From: Trematomus loennbergii
Lineage: Eukaryota; Chordata; Actinopteri; Perciformes; Nototheniidae
Length of the DNA stretch: 64,000 nt
Assembly: GCA_012861695.1 (NCBI GenBank)
Contig: JAAOOA010000524.1
Location: 1,116,001-1,180,000 of the forward strand
Direction of reading: 5' to 3'
Under the pieces are notes generated by a model that had not been told where the DNA came from, searched no databases, and was given only the letters and a program-made list of their open reading frames with translations. The translations under genes and the position numbers were made by a program. Shown here piece by piece: positions 22,801 to 46,915 of the stretch (positions within the stretch are counted from its first letter, which is position 1; each line of letters starts with the position of its first letter).

Positions 22801-24336
22801 TTAGAATCGTCCTAACTGTTCACCCCCTTATGGCGCCCCTGAGTACAGTACTTGAGTATACTGTACTCAGTTACTTTCCACCACTGCCAATTTTAGTGCC
22901 TCGCTCAGCTCTTTGTGAATGACCTGTAGATGTAGGAGAAGTAGGCCACCTCGCTGGCTGTCATCACCCCGTAGCAGAACTGCATGGCCTGCATGGCTGC
23001 GACACTTCTGAGCCAGAGCAGCGTGGCCGTTGTGGCGAAGAGGGAGAGACACTGGAAGATAACTACCGGTTTGTACCGCAGCCAATCAGTGAGCAGGAAC
23101 ACCGGCACCAGCACAGAGAGGTACGAGTACGTCCACACCGGGAAAATCTGGTTGTTCACCTGAAGAGGAAAAACCATAGATACGATATATACCAATGTAT
23201 TACCCAATATGTATGTTCATTTTAATTTATTTCTTATTTCATCGTTTTTTTTCATTTGTATTTTACCTTTGATATTATCTTTAATTTTATTAACCTGTGG
23301 TGTCCTGTTTTTCATCCTTACCCTGTTGCTGTTTGAACTACTGAATTTCCCCACAGGGATTAATAAATGTCCATCTTATCTTATTTTATCTTATTTTATC
23401 TTACATGTTGACATGATCTGTACATAGCTAAATCGAAGGTTTTATGATACTGATTTTTATCGCTCAAGTAATGAGGATTGTACTGAAGTCTAAAAAGTAT
23501 TTCACCAACTTTGTTATTTTGTAAATGCAATTTCTGCAAGTTCGTAAAGTAATCACGTTAGGCCTTCTAGCAGAGCAATGCAAAATATGGTTAATTACTT
23601 TCTTGATTAATCATTTGGGAAACCTTTAAGCAAAAATGTGAGATGACTAGTTTGTTTCAAGAAAAGAACACACCAAGATATTTAGGGTAAAAAATGTGTC
23701 TATGTGCTCAGATGTTTTATTTATAGGAAAAACCTGCCTTTCATGAAGCATCTTCAGGCAGCAGCCTATACACCAACACTGAAACTCATGAGCACATAGG
23801 CTACTACAGATAACAAAAGCAGTTTAATACACACAGTTAAGCTCACACACACTATTTTATATATAGGTTCACCTGCTGAATTAAAAAAGGACAAATGAAC
23901 CAAAGAAAGTGAAAACCATTAAGCAGATTCTAGCAGTAGAAGTATTCACACTTAAAGTCTTAGCCTACAGAACAGTACAGCTTACAGAGAAGAGATAACA
24001 TCTGATCCTTTACAACAAACCATATATGCTATTTTTTGTTTTTACATTGTAATCTTGCTAGTAATCCACCATTTTTAGAAATAACAGTAATCTGATTACG
24101 TATTTTTTTTATGTAAGTGATTACAGTTACCTATTTTTGTATCCTGATTACGTATTGCCTGATGAGCTGAAGTCATTTCTCTTTCTTACCTGTTCTATTG
24201 TCAGGTTCTTGTCCGGTCCGGTCAGGTAGGGGGTGAGGAAAGGCTCCAGGGGTTTCACTGTGCTGAAGAATCCGTAAATACACAGCAGAGTAGTGGGATA
24301 CCTCCAGTCTGCCTGCCACCTCCTCACTGCCTCCAT
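19002..24336 (-). CDS. slc19a3: Thiamine transporter 2-like, tandem copy 1
   Basis: SLC19 family, 12-helix plasma-membrane thiamine transporter. Exons in order: 24190-24336 ([11 protein letters not shown]...[20 protein letters not shown]), 22924-23159 ([14 protein letters not shown]...[10 protein letters not shown]), 20712-21230 ([18 protein letters not shown]...[10 protein letters not shown], charged cytosolic loop, then [20 protein letters not shown]), 20480-20558 ([20 protein letters not shown]), 19416-19608 ([20 protein letters not shown]), 19182-19323 ([18 protein letters not shown]...[10 protein letters not shown]), 19002-19109 ([14 protein letters not shown]..., TGA). About 474 aa, close to the family's ~500. 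One G appears missing at 20845-20847: the loop frame runs out of register with the conserved LLQLWRDF segment. The C-terminal frame after IAVV is uncertain. Minus-strand CACCTGACAG just before ATG and a CAG|GTGAGA near 24487 suggest a separate 5' UTR exon. SLC19A2 is possible by sequence, but AGFG1-DAW1 synteny favours SLC19A3. Confidence 0.92.
19652..19905. repeat. TA microsatellite with TTAATA interruptions
   Basis: About 250 bp of (TA)n broken by TTAATA units, in intron 5 of slc19a3 copy 1. Confidence 0.95.
19906..19961. repeat. Perfect 56-bp palindrome on a TA core
   Basis: AAAAAGGGCTTTGCAGCTAT on one side and ATAGCTGCAAAGCCCTTTTT on the other, joined by (TA)n. Perfect dyad centred near 19933. 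Confidence 0.95.
21870..22200 (-). mobile_element. LINE reverse-transcriptase C-terminal fragment
   Basis: The minus strand encodes [18 protein letters not shown] and [19 protein letters not shown], a well-known non-LTR retrotransposon C-terminal motif set in fish. Both ends are decayed. In intron 2 of slc19a3 copy 1. Confidence 0.75.
22286..22515. repeat. Duplicate of the slc19a3 copy 1 upstream segment
   Basis: Shares AATTGCAGCTTTATTGTGCT, ATGGTCAGTCAGCAA and TTTTTTAGTTGTCAGATGTT in the same order and orientation with 24500-24738, which lies just upstream of the presumed first exon. Confidence 0.75.
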
Positions 24337-25278
24337 TTTCTGTCAGGTGTGTATTCTGTATGTGTTTTATGTTCCTCTGCATGCTACTCTTTTCCACACT
24401 GCCTCCTTGCCTGGAAACACTTCTGGTTGTCTGAAGTGTTGTTCTTGTTTTGTAAATCAACTACCCGGTCAAAGAGCAGTTCTCACCTGACGACGGTAAA
24501 ATTCAAGCCGAGATAAATGTGACACGAACCAACGAGACACATCAGACTTTGATGTCCTTGAATTATCAGTAGTAATTGCAGCTTTATTGTGCTGTTTGAT
24601 TTAGATTAGATTATTGTAAAGGGTAATATCAAAAATACCCCTATGGTCAGTCAGCAACAATGCATAAGCGAAATGGTGCAAAAAAAGGTGCAAGCTGAAG
24701 ACTTTTTTAGTTGTCAGATGTTACAAAACAGACAAGTATAGACAACAGTAGACAGGTTCTCACGTCAGTGAAAAAATCAAATGAGTTGCAAGTTAAATAT
24801 ATTTTTTTAATGGGGATTTCTTTCTTTTGGGTTTATGTACGACCTAAGAACAGATGGGCCTTTTTTTTAAACACTGAGTGGCATTTTGCTCGCATGTAAA
24901 ATGATTAAATTATATGTTGTTATCATTTTGTATCACATGTGCATTTTTCAATGTGTAGATCAACTCCCTCCAGTGTGAAGTATCGCCTACACTGAGATAT
25001 ATGGAAGAGGATAATGGCCACGTGTGATTTATTTTAGATTTAACCAAAAGAGATTTTATTTTAGTTTTGAGATTAAAAGATTTCAGAATTCTGACTTTTT
25101 TGTGAGAATTCGGAAATGTTTTCTACTTTTGTTGAAATCTCAAAAATAGTTCACATGTTGCCCTAATCCCATCCGTAGAGACCAGTGAGAAATTACCATT
25201 GTATTCCTCATGGAACAAATGGAACAATCACCTGCTTGTTTTAATATTATTTAGACTGTAACAGTTTATTGACGTTGT
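24337..25278. other. Promoter side of slc19a3 copy 1 and spacer to copy 2
   Basis: On the minus strand a donor-like CAG|GTGAGA near 24487 may end a non-coding first exon of copy 1. A ~240-bp segment at 24500-24738 is a degenerate duplicate of 22286-22515 in intron 2 of the same gene. The rest is AT-rich. The minus-strand AATAAA at 25265-25270 is a candidate poly(A) signal for copy 2, only about 10 bp after its stop. Confidence 0.5.
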
Positions 25279-26495
25279 TCAGAAACGCTCCGCAGAGATC
25301 ACATCCCCACTGGACTCGTGTTCCTTGCTTTGTGTGAGTTCAGGATTTCTCTGATTTGTGCAGGCGGTGTATGTCCCTCTGATCAGAAGAGCACTGAGAT
25401 GAAGGCGTAGTAGCTGCCGTAGATGATGAACTGCAGGTAGAGCACTCAGTCAGTCAGCCATCCAAATCATCATTATTTTAGTCATGCAATGCATACATTT
25501 TCAAGAAACCTGTCTACATGTAATAGTGAAGGATAACCACAAGGTGTCGCCCTCTATTCACATTTTAGTTATCCAAAATAAATCTTACCTTCTTCCTCCA
25601 ATTAGAGTTACATTCCCTGTGTTCTGTCATTGAAATAAAAAAAGGACAGAAATGATTCCTGACGCACACACCTGTGTCACAATGTCCAGTCCCAGCGTAG
25701 CTTCATCAACGACTACAAGTGTTATAATGGTCTGCAGTAAAATGGCTACAAAAGTGTTGATACCGAAAGCCAGAGCGTAGCACTCCATGGAGAGGTTAGA
25801 TGCAATCTGAAATCTAAAAAGATAAAAGTGTTATTAATATTTCAAAAAGAAAAAACCTGCCACAAATAAGCAATGCCAAATAGAGTTAAGAAAATAACAT
25901 AAATAAATAGGACACTTTTCAAGCTAAATTAGGTGAGTTTAGTACTTCAAGCTTTGTTCCTCAGTGAGGAATGAAACTAAGTACGTTTACTAAATTAATG
26001 TACTTGAGTAACATGCTGAGGTCCTTGTACTTCACTTTATGCTACTTAGTACTTTTACTCCACTAAATTCTGGAGGCAATTTTTACTTTTTACTCTACTA
26101 CATTCATTTTATGGTTTAACCCTCCTGTTGTCTTCGGGTCAAATCTGACCGATTTACTACTTTCATCAATCATAACTTTTTTGTTTTACATTCGATTGCA
26201 TTAAGGCTTTATGATATCCTTCACAGTAGACTTTTGAACATATAAAATGGCTGATCACCACTTTCATTGAATTTTGGATGATTTAGTCAACTGTGTAACA
26301 CCCATGGTGTTCCCGGTCAAAAATGACCACCATAAAGAAAAATAATTAGTAACCATCCGGATCAGATAAAACACACACACCAACACACACACACACACAC
26401 ACACACAACACACACACACACACACACACACACTCTAAATGTGCGTCCCCCCTTATGTGCCCAATCCCCCCCATGTTAATCACACCTGGCACTCA

Positions 26496-26582
<87 letters not shown>

Positions 26583-29500
26583 CACACACACACACACACA
26601 CACATTTCCCGCTCTTATGTGCCCATCCCCCCACATGGATCACACCTGGCACACGCAATACATGTTCAGTGTCTATTCTTTGTATATTTACTGCAGTTTT
26701 TCATGTATACCAGTAGTCTGATACACTATTTACAGTTTGAAAGGGTGTTAACTGAAATTTGGTGATGATTAATGGTTTTTGTGTTAATGTAATAGCAGTT
26801 AAAACAGGACCGGTCAAATTTGACCGCGACCACCAAAGTAAGGGGGGGGCAAACGAAGACAATAGGAGGGTTAAGTTACAAGTTGCTTTGTTAAGCTCCA
26901 TCTTCTCCCCCTTGAATACAACATATTAATCCAATACAGTTTTAGCTACCCAGAATAAACAAAATAAAATGGAGAAATCAGAGAACTTATTCCACCACTG
27001 GTCCTCCATATGCAGAGATATTGGTTTTAAAAAAACAAGAAACGGAACACAGTGATATTCCACAGTGAGCTTACGTTGTGATAGTAATGAGGAGCATGTA
27101 GCAGGACTTGAATATGACATAACCAGCGTAGCACGCCCAGATGCTGCTGGTGAGCGCCATGAGAAACACAGCACCCGTCGCCACTGCAGAGAACAAGCCC
27201 AGCGCCAGCTCCCCCCACACCGCCCAGGTCACCTTCAGGTGGCCCACGGAGAAGGCTGCTACAGCACCTGTCCCACAGAGCAGAAGGGGGATTAATCATC
27301 GGTAAGGTATTCCAGTGGACAACACCTCCATGATTCATTCACCCTTACACTTTTTATTTGAACGCAGCTCCTAAACTTATGCACACACGAGCCTCCGCAG
27401 CTTTCACCCGGCTCTTGGAATCCACTATCAGCAATAATCTGAGAATCCATTACCTCCTATCTCCATCTCCTTAATTGAAGCAATTACTCTTCTTCTTCTC
27501 ATGCTGAGCCAGGTTGAGCGTAAGCCAAAAGAACCATGGTGCTGCCATTCCCTTTCTAAATTCACGTTTTCCATTTGAAAAATACCCACGTTTTCTTTCT
27601 ATACTGTAGCAAGCTAGACAGGTCCACGTTCCATCAGACATGGCCGTTTTTAATTACATTGTTTTGCTCTTTTTTTCCATTTACTCTATAAAATGTGCTT
27701 GTGCTGCAGTCTTTGCCCCCCCCATAAAACATGTACAATCAAGGTTAACCATGTAACCCATGTGAAAGCAACCTGCACTGCATGTACGACTTTCACTCGC
27801 ACCTGCACATACCTTCATGTATATTTAACTACCCTTACGTATTATGTTCATTCAGCTGATCAGTGTTTTATCGTATGTTAGTATTGTTATTTCTATTCAT
27901 ATTCTTAAGTAAAAACCCTACCACTCTACACAGACCAATAACAGAGTTCAAAGGGCCCTATTCTGCTCATTTTCAGGTTCATATTAGTATCTAGTGTCTC
28001 TACTGGGACATGTCTCCATGCTTTAATGTTCAAAAAGCTCTTTATTTTTCTCATAAAGCCTCTTTTCACCCTGTGTCTGAAACCAGAGCCCAATCTGCTC
28101 TGAGTGGTTAGCTGGCCGGCTCTGTTGTGATTGGTCAACCACTTACAGATGACCCGCCCCTTAGGATATAATAAACAAAGGAATCCCACAACCTATATAA
28201 CACACTATAGCAAATGGAAACCCCCAAAAAGCACATCTTCTTTGACTAATTCTTTTTTTTTGCTTATCTTATCTTCTGTGAGATTTCAGTGTCAAAAAGG
28301 CAACTTTCACTATTTTTTACAGGTGCTTTTGTGCATATTATTCTGAGCAAACTCCCAACTTTAGTTCATGATTGTTCATCCTGTTTTGACATGATGATAC
28401 TGAATCAGAATGAATAGGCTCAAATATGTTCCAACCAGAAATAGGAGCACCAAAATGTGTCTTTCTTTCTTTATGTTTATCTCTCTCTATTATTACAGAC
28501 TTAAAGCAATTCTTACCCACAAGGAGCAGGCAGCCTCCACCGCCCCGTTGTAGATGGATGAGGTAGCAGATGGCTCTATGTGGTCCCACATGAGCTGAAC
28601 GTAGTTGAATATCTGCTCGTATCCAGCTGTGGCCAGAGCCCACCACAGAGACCAATAGATGACTTTCCTGCACGGTGGTCATTATTTAAACTGATTATAA
28701 TCATGATGAAGAGATTATGTGTTCATTTGCTGCAGTAAAATACATTGAACTATCATAAAGACAGGGTATGCAAACGTGTGTATGCTCACTAAAGGTTTAT
28801 GGTTAAAATATATGAGAGAAAGAAATTGCCTTGAAGAATACGTCTCCCTGAAGCTCTTCCAGAGTAGATGGCCTGCAGTGGCCATATTTTCCCAGCTGTG
28901 CCATCCTCCGCTGCCATTAAGCTCCATCTTCTCGTTCCTGAAGCCGACCTCCTCCTTATCCATCACCGCTTCCTCAGGCTTGTCTGCTCCCAGAGGCCCG
29001 GTCTGATGGGAACTGGAGCCCACAGCTGCATCCTTTTTCCCTTTGAAGAACAGACCCCTCTGGGGCATGGGCAACCAGAAGGAGATGAGGAGAGCCATGC
29101 TTACAGTCCCCAGAGTGATCGCATTGAGGTAGAATAAATCCAATTCTGTGGATTAGAGTTCATACTTCATCAGTGCTCGCTCAAATTGTTAAAGACATTT
29201 CGTAAAAGGAAATCTTTATCGGTCTTTAAGAGTATCCATTATCTAAATAGGGCTATCTGATCATCTTTATATATTTACAGCAAAACAAATCGAATATATA
29301 TACATTTTTTCAAGAATCAAGAAGAATCTCATTGTTCTTCAGTTTTTATCGGTACATTTTTTCATTTAATCGTTTATTTGGCAGGGACAATGCACAGTAA
29401 TGAACACTTAAAACATTCAAATGTGTCAAGCGTAACAGTGCCAGATTTAGCTTTGAGCTCATTTCCATCCGCAGTCCCTCGTAAAGGCCCTACCTGCCAC

Positions 29501-30953
29501 GGATACCAGCACTTGGGCCAGGCTCGCTCCAAACGTATATCCAACCAGCATGGCACAGCGCAGGTAGCCAGTGGCTCTTTGGTAATTCTCAATGGGAATC
29601 ACGCTGTAGATGTAGGAAAGGTAGGCCACCTCTGTGGAAGTCACTACAGCATAGTTAACCTGTTGGTGGGATGGAACAGTTTAAATGAGAGCCTATGATG
29701 AAGCACCTTTTAACAGCAATGCACAACATGTTGTAATCTATCTTTAGAAGAGTTAGGTAATTTACAGTTCAGTGCTACGGTGGCAAATGCGCTATAACAG
29801 CCCAAAACTGATCCAATAGGAAAAACGCACTGCCGCTTCCAAAATAATGCAATAAAAAAACATAAATGTACCACAACACATGAAAATGAAAAAACATCAC
29901 CAGCTTCACAACACAGCATTTAGAAAACATTCAAAAGCCAGACGAAACAAACATGCACAGCGTTTACTAGAAATCAAACCGTTGCAAGTAAGTAAATGCT
30001 CAAAACTGAACAAAAAATTGATTTAAAAAAAGTAACATGATGAGAGACATAATTAATAATCATCTTTATATTCATCAGTTGTATTGGGTACCTGAAGGAA
30101 GACCATAGCGAGCAGCCCTGGGGCGAAGCAGAGCAGGACGTAGTTGGTGACCAGGAAGAGACCCTGCACCACGACGAGGGGCTTGTGCCTCAGGAAGTCC
30201 GTCAGGAGGAAGACGGGCAAAAGACACGCCAGCTCGGAGTAGGTCCAGATCGGGAACAGGTAGTTGGTCACCTATCGGAGACAGTGGTGGGAAGTAACTC
30301 AGGACATTACTGTACTTAAGTACTATGTTGTCATCCTTTACTTGACTATTTCCATTTGATGCTACTTTACACTTCCCTAACATTTTGAACAGTGATTGTA
30401 CTTTTTACTCCACTGCAGTTATTTGACCCTTATAGTTACCAGCTGACACACATGACATTTCTATGTGATACAATGCAGTACATTACTACCAATTTCTTTT
30501 TAAAAAGTAGGAAGGAATAATGTATTATTCTATAATATTATAATACTTTCAAAACAGCCAATGGGTACTTTTTTATTTTGATACTTGAAGTTCATTTAGC
30601 CGGCAATACTTCTACTTAATAAGAAACATTTTGAATTCAGGACTTTCACTTGTAATGAAGTATTTTCAGAGCAGAGTATTTCTACTTTTACTTAAGTAAA
30701 GGATCTAAATACTTATTTCACCACTAACAATCCTGATACAGGGAACATTAATGTTGTCTCCTGTCTATTACATGTGGTTCATGTACGGGTCTGACATGCT
30801 TACCACTTCTCCAGAGATGTTCTTGTGTGGTCCCATCAGGTATGGTGTGAGAAAAGGCTCTGCTACTCTGCAGTTGGCAAAGAACCCATAAAGCGACAGG
30901 ACTGCAGTGGGAAAAGCCCAGCTGGAGGACTTCAGTTTAGCCCAGCTCCCCAT
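25279..30953 (-). CDS. slc19a3: Thiamine transporter 2-like, tandem copy 2
   Basis: Second SLC19 transporter gene, same orientation as copy 1. Exons: 30804-30953 (ATG in [20 protein letters not shown]...[18 protein letters not shown]), 30092-30271 ([14 protein letters not shown]...), 29494-29659 ([20 protein letters not shown]), 28830-29145 ([12 protein letters not shown]...[12 protein letters not shown], loop, SFRETYSS), 28517-28667 ([18 protein letters not shown]...[11 protein letters not shown]), 27075-27267 ([15 protein letters not shown]...[17 protein letters not shown]), 25672-25813 ([17 protein letters not shown]...[10 protein letters not shown]), 25279-25430 ([15 protein letters not shown], then [12 protein letters not shown]). 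About 483 aa. The 28830 boundary is a GC donor (TCAAG|GCAATT). One base seems missing near 28517-28525 and one C near 25385. Without the latter the protein stops at SVLF. The ERYALVFG motif of copy 1 is ECYALAFG here and SRGLGL is EATLGL, so function may have shifted. Confidence 0.92.
26120..26870. mobile_element. TTAA-flanked DNA element with internal CA arrays
   Basis: TTAA|CCCTCCTGTTGTCTTC at the left and GAAGACAATAGGAGGG|TTAA at the right. Internal GGTCAAATCTGACC / GGTCAAATTTGACC motifs. Two CA arrays (26371-26432, 26497-26604) have expanded inside, with a repeated ATGTGCCCAT-like spacer. In slc19a3 copy 2 intron 6. Confidence 0.85.
27950..28215. mobile_element. MITE, uninterrupted copy
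   Basis: GGGCCCTATTCTGCTCATTT, CTCTACTGGGACATGTCTCC, ACCAGAGCCCAATCTGCTCT and GGTTAGCTGGCCGGCTCTG. Relatives: 42355-43180 (interrupted), 39480-39600 and 4565-4640 (inverted), and fragments at 21745, 22520 and 41455. Confidence 0.65.
30282..30727. repeat. Fish TACTTAAGTA-type repeat
   Basis: CAGTGGTGGGAAGTAACTC at the left and ACTTATTTCACCACT at the right, with TTTTACTTAAGTAAAGGATC. The same family occurs at 35766-36483. It starts only ~11 bp before exon 2 of slc19a3 copy 2. Confidence 0.65.
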
Positions 30954-31743
30954 GGTTTTACCTCAGCAGAATCTACCACAGATTGTCTTTAAAGTTTTGA
31001 TTTCCGGTAACCTGAGCACATAATAAAGTCTGATATCTGTACTGTCCCTCTGTTCATCAAGCTGTCAGTAGTTGTAGTAGCTAGAATATACACATGTATA
31101 ATCTGTGTGAGTCACAGTTTATGAGCGGTAGACTTCAACCTGTTGGGAAACAGAAGTGATTCAGTGGACTTTCTTCAGGTTTCACTATCAGTACCACTAG
31201 TGAAATGTAACTAAGAACTGTAAGTAGAATTTTAAATTCAGGATGTTGTAATGGAGTATTTAGTAGTATTTCTACTTTTACTACTTTAAACCCTTAATCA
31301 GTACAAGCCACAAGTCTCCAATTGATCCTTTCAGACAAGACAAGAGATAATTTAAGAGATAAATGAAAAGTATTGGGCAAATTAAGTGTTGAAATAAGTT
31401 GACTCCCTCACCTTATGCAGCACGAAGGTATTTATTATGAATAAGGTATGATAAGTAAGTGAGTAACCAAGTATCTAACTAATCAGCTGCACAAATAGCA
31501 TTTAAGTGCAAAAATGGGTATCAAAACCCAAAACAAAGTTAGTGTGTTTGGATTTGAGTTTCCTAAAAACCTCTTGGCTTGCACTGGTATGAACAATTTG
31601 CAAAATGTTCTTTATTTTTTGTATAGCCTATTTCTTACTTAGTACTTCTTCAATTTCAATTGGAAATATCTGATTTTATAGCTTAATGTTTGTTTTCGAC
31701 AACTTGTCATTTCAATTCAGAAGCTGCACGTCTGTGTTCCTAC

Positions 31744-31755
31744 TGCGCATGCGTA
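31744..31755. promoter_or_regulatory. NRF1-like site upstream of DAW1
   Basis: TGCGCATGCGTA matches the NRF1 palindrome (YGCGCANGCGCR) at 11 of 12 positions. It sits 28 bp upstream of the X-box and about 78 bp before the DAW1 ATG, a usual promoter-proximal place. Confidence 0.55.
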
Positions 31756-31771
31756 GTGAGTGCTGCGGTCT

Positions 31772-31785
31772 GTGGCCATAGCAAC
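31772..31785 (+). promoter_or_regulatory. RFX X-box in the DAW1 promoter
   Basis: GTGGCCATAGCAAC fits the X-box consensus GTNRCC(0-3N)RGYAAC at every fixed position, with a 2-base AT spacer. RFX2/RFX3 bind such sites in promoters of ciliary genes. This one ends 47 bp before the ATG of DAW1, a ciliary dynein-arm assembly factor. Binding itself is inferred. Confidence 0.75.
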
Positions 31786-31832
31786 GGTTTGTTGATAGTA
31801 CGGTAACGTGGTAAAGAGACGATACTAGCAAA

Positions 31833-45118
<13,286 letters not shown>

Positions 45119-45174
45119 TGCTTTACACGGATACAGCCATCCACTGTAAAACTTTGTAATTCAAAATACATGTT

Positions 45175-45180
45175 AATAAA
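45175..45180 (+). terminator. DAW1 poly(A) signal
   Basis: AATAAA lies 57 bp after the DAW1 stop codon, giving a very short 3' UTR. No rival signal occurs between it and the stop. Confidence 0.7.
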
Positions 45181-45599
45181 AGTCTGTTTTACAGCATCTG
45201 TGTGGTTAAAGTGGGATTACAAATCGCTGTTGCTTGAGTGATTTAATGGAAGTAATTTGTCCCTCTGATGTTGCAAAAAAATCTGACATTATACAATTTA
45301 AAATAAAAGGGATAGGGTTAGGCTTAGGGTAAGATACTGAGTAAGAAAATGTTTTTATGAACCACACAGCTTCTGGTCTTCCAAGACCCGACCGGACAAA
45401 AGACGTGGTGCAGGCACGAAACATACTACCAATAGAAATACATTGCTTTTAAAATCGTTCTGTGTGACACAAAAAAAGGGGAAAATCGTGTTGGTGAACA
45501 CAAATCAATAGATTAAATTAATTTCGTGACTATAACACGAAATGCAATGAGACTGGGTTGGATGTTCCTCCTGTTACTCAATCTGTTTAAATCTGCACT

Positions 45600-45960
45600 T
45601 GTTTCCTGACTGTATGAGCCTAACCCTTTGATTACGTTGCTCATAAAATGTTTTCAAATATAGTAGTATATATATATACATTTGGAAAATATGGTTTAAA
45701 AGGCCGGGAGACAATTAGCTTAGCTTAGCATAAAGACTATAAGCAGCTTCACTTGTTTCCTGACTCTATTTACTCCACAGTTTAACTTTTACCTTCACAA
45801 CATGTCTTAAAATATAGTATATAAATAGTTAAAAGTCCTAAACTAAGGTTAACTAGTTTCACATTTGGAAAATGTGCTTTGAAAAAGTTAGGAGACGATT
45901 AGCTTAGCTTAGCATAACGACTAAGCAGCAGGACACAACTAGCCAGGCTCTGTCCAAAGT
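45600..45960. repeat. Tandem pair of a TTAGCTTAGCTTAGC repeat
   Basis: Two units share CATTTGGAAAAT, GGAGAC(A/G)ATTAGC and TTAGCTTAGCATAA. A relative occurs at about 49335-49420. Confidence 0.6.
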
Positions 45961-45996
45961 GAAAACAATTAAAACTCAGTTAATAACTCCTTACAT

Positions 45997-46576
45997 CAGG
46001 GGTGTCAAACTCAAATACACAGTGGGCCAAAATGAAAAAATGGGTAGCCTACTAGTCGAGGGCCGGACTGGTTCAATGTTTATTGCAAAACTTATTGAAA
46101 TGAACTTATTGCACATATTAAACCTGGAACTAACAAAGCTTAAATTATTGCCAAAAACAACATTAAACATTAAATAATCAGTTGCATTCATTTCTTATGG
46201 CTCTATCTGCAGAGTCATTTCTTATGATTACATTTTCCACAGGCCAACAACAGCTTCAAAAAAACAATTTCCCTCAAAGAAAAAACCAAACATGCCCTGT
46301 TGTCGCAAGAAAAAAAGTGCAGAAGGAAACATGTAAACTCAGTGTGCTGCTCTGTGATGCTAGTTCAAGCCAGATACTTGGCATCTCATCTTGGGTGCAA
46401 GTTCATCAATGTTTGGGTCAGGCTCTGAGCTGAGGAAACCCTCAGGATTGAGTGAAGGTGTGCGTGCAATATACCGGAGGGCCAGATCTAATAGTAATTA
46501 AAAATTATCCTGCGGGCCGAAATTAAATCCACCACGGGCCTGATTTGGCCCCCGGGCCTTGAGTTTGACACATGCG
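45997..46576 (+). mobile_element. Nonautonomous hAT element, family A copy 2
   Basis: CAGGGGTGTCAAACTC left end, GAGTTTGACACATGCG right end, with a 7/8 matching target duplication CCTTACAT / CCCTACAT. Confidence 0.88.
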
Positions 46577-46909
46577 CCCTACATAGTTAAGGGACACAGT
46601 TATCCATTAGACCACAATTTGTAAATCAAACACATTAGCTACGTTGATTTTGAACAAAGGTAGGCTTCAGTAGCTTTCATGCTAGGCTAAGCTAATCATC
46701 TTGTGACTTTAGTTTCGTTAACAGACAGACATGAGCAGTACTAAGATTAATTTCTGATAGCACTGTGCAGTAATGACTATTTATTCAGTAGCTTCAATAC
46801 CTTTAGGAAGACCACACAGTTATATTATGTGTGACTAAACAGTGTTTGGTTCCCTTTTTGCTAAATGTTACAAAAGGATCAAGACAGCTTGTATTTCACA
46901 TCACAATAA

Positions 46910-46915
46910 TTTATT
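46910..46915 (-). terminator. Candidate SPHKAP poly(A) signal
   Basis: AATAAA on the minus strand lies about 900 bp beyond the SPHKAP stop codon. It is a plausible end of a 3' UTR, but other AT-rich signals are nearby. Confidence 0.4.

Larger units (their letters stand above)
30954..31832. promoter_or_regulatory. Head-to-head intergenic region, slc19a3 copy 2 / DAW1
   Basis: These 879 bp lie between divergent start codons. The DAW1 side (31740-31832) is GC-richer and holds an NRF1-like site and an RFX X-box. The middle is AT-rich with TACTTTTACT repeat debris near 31255-31290. I see no CCL20-like or other ORF here. Confidence 0.6.
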
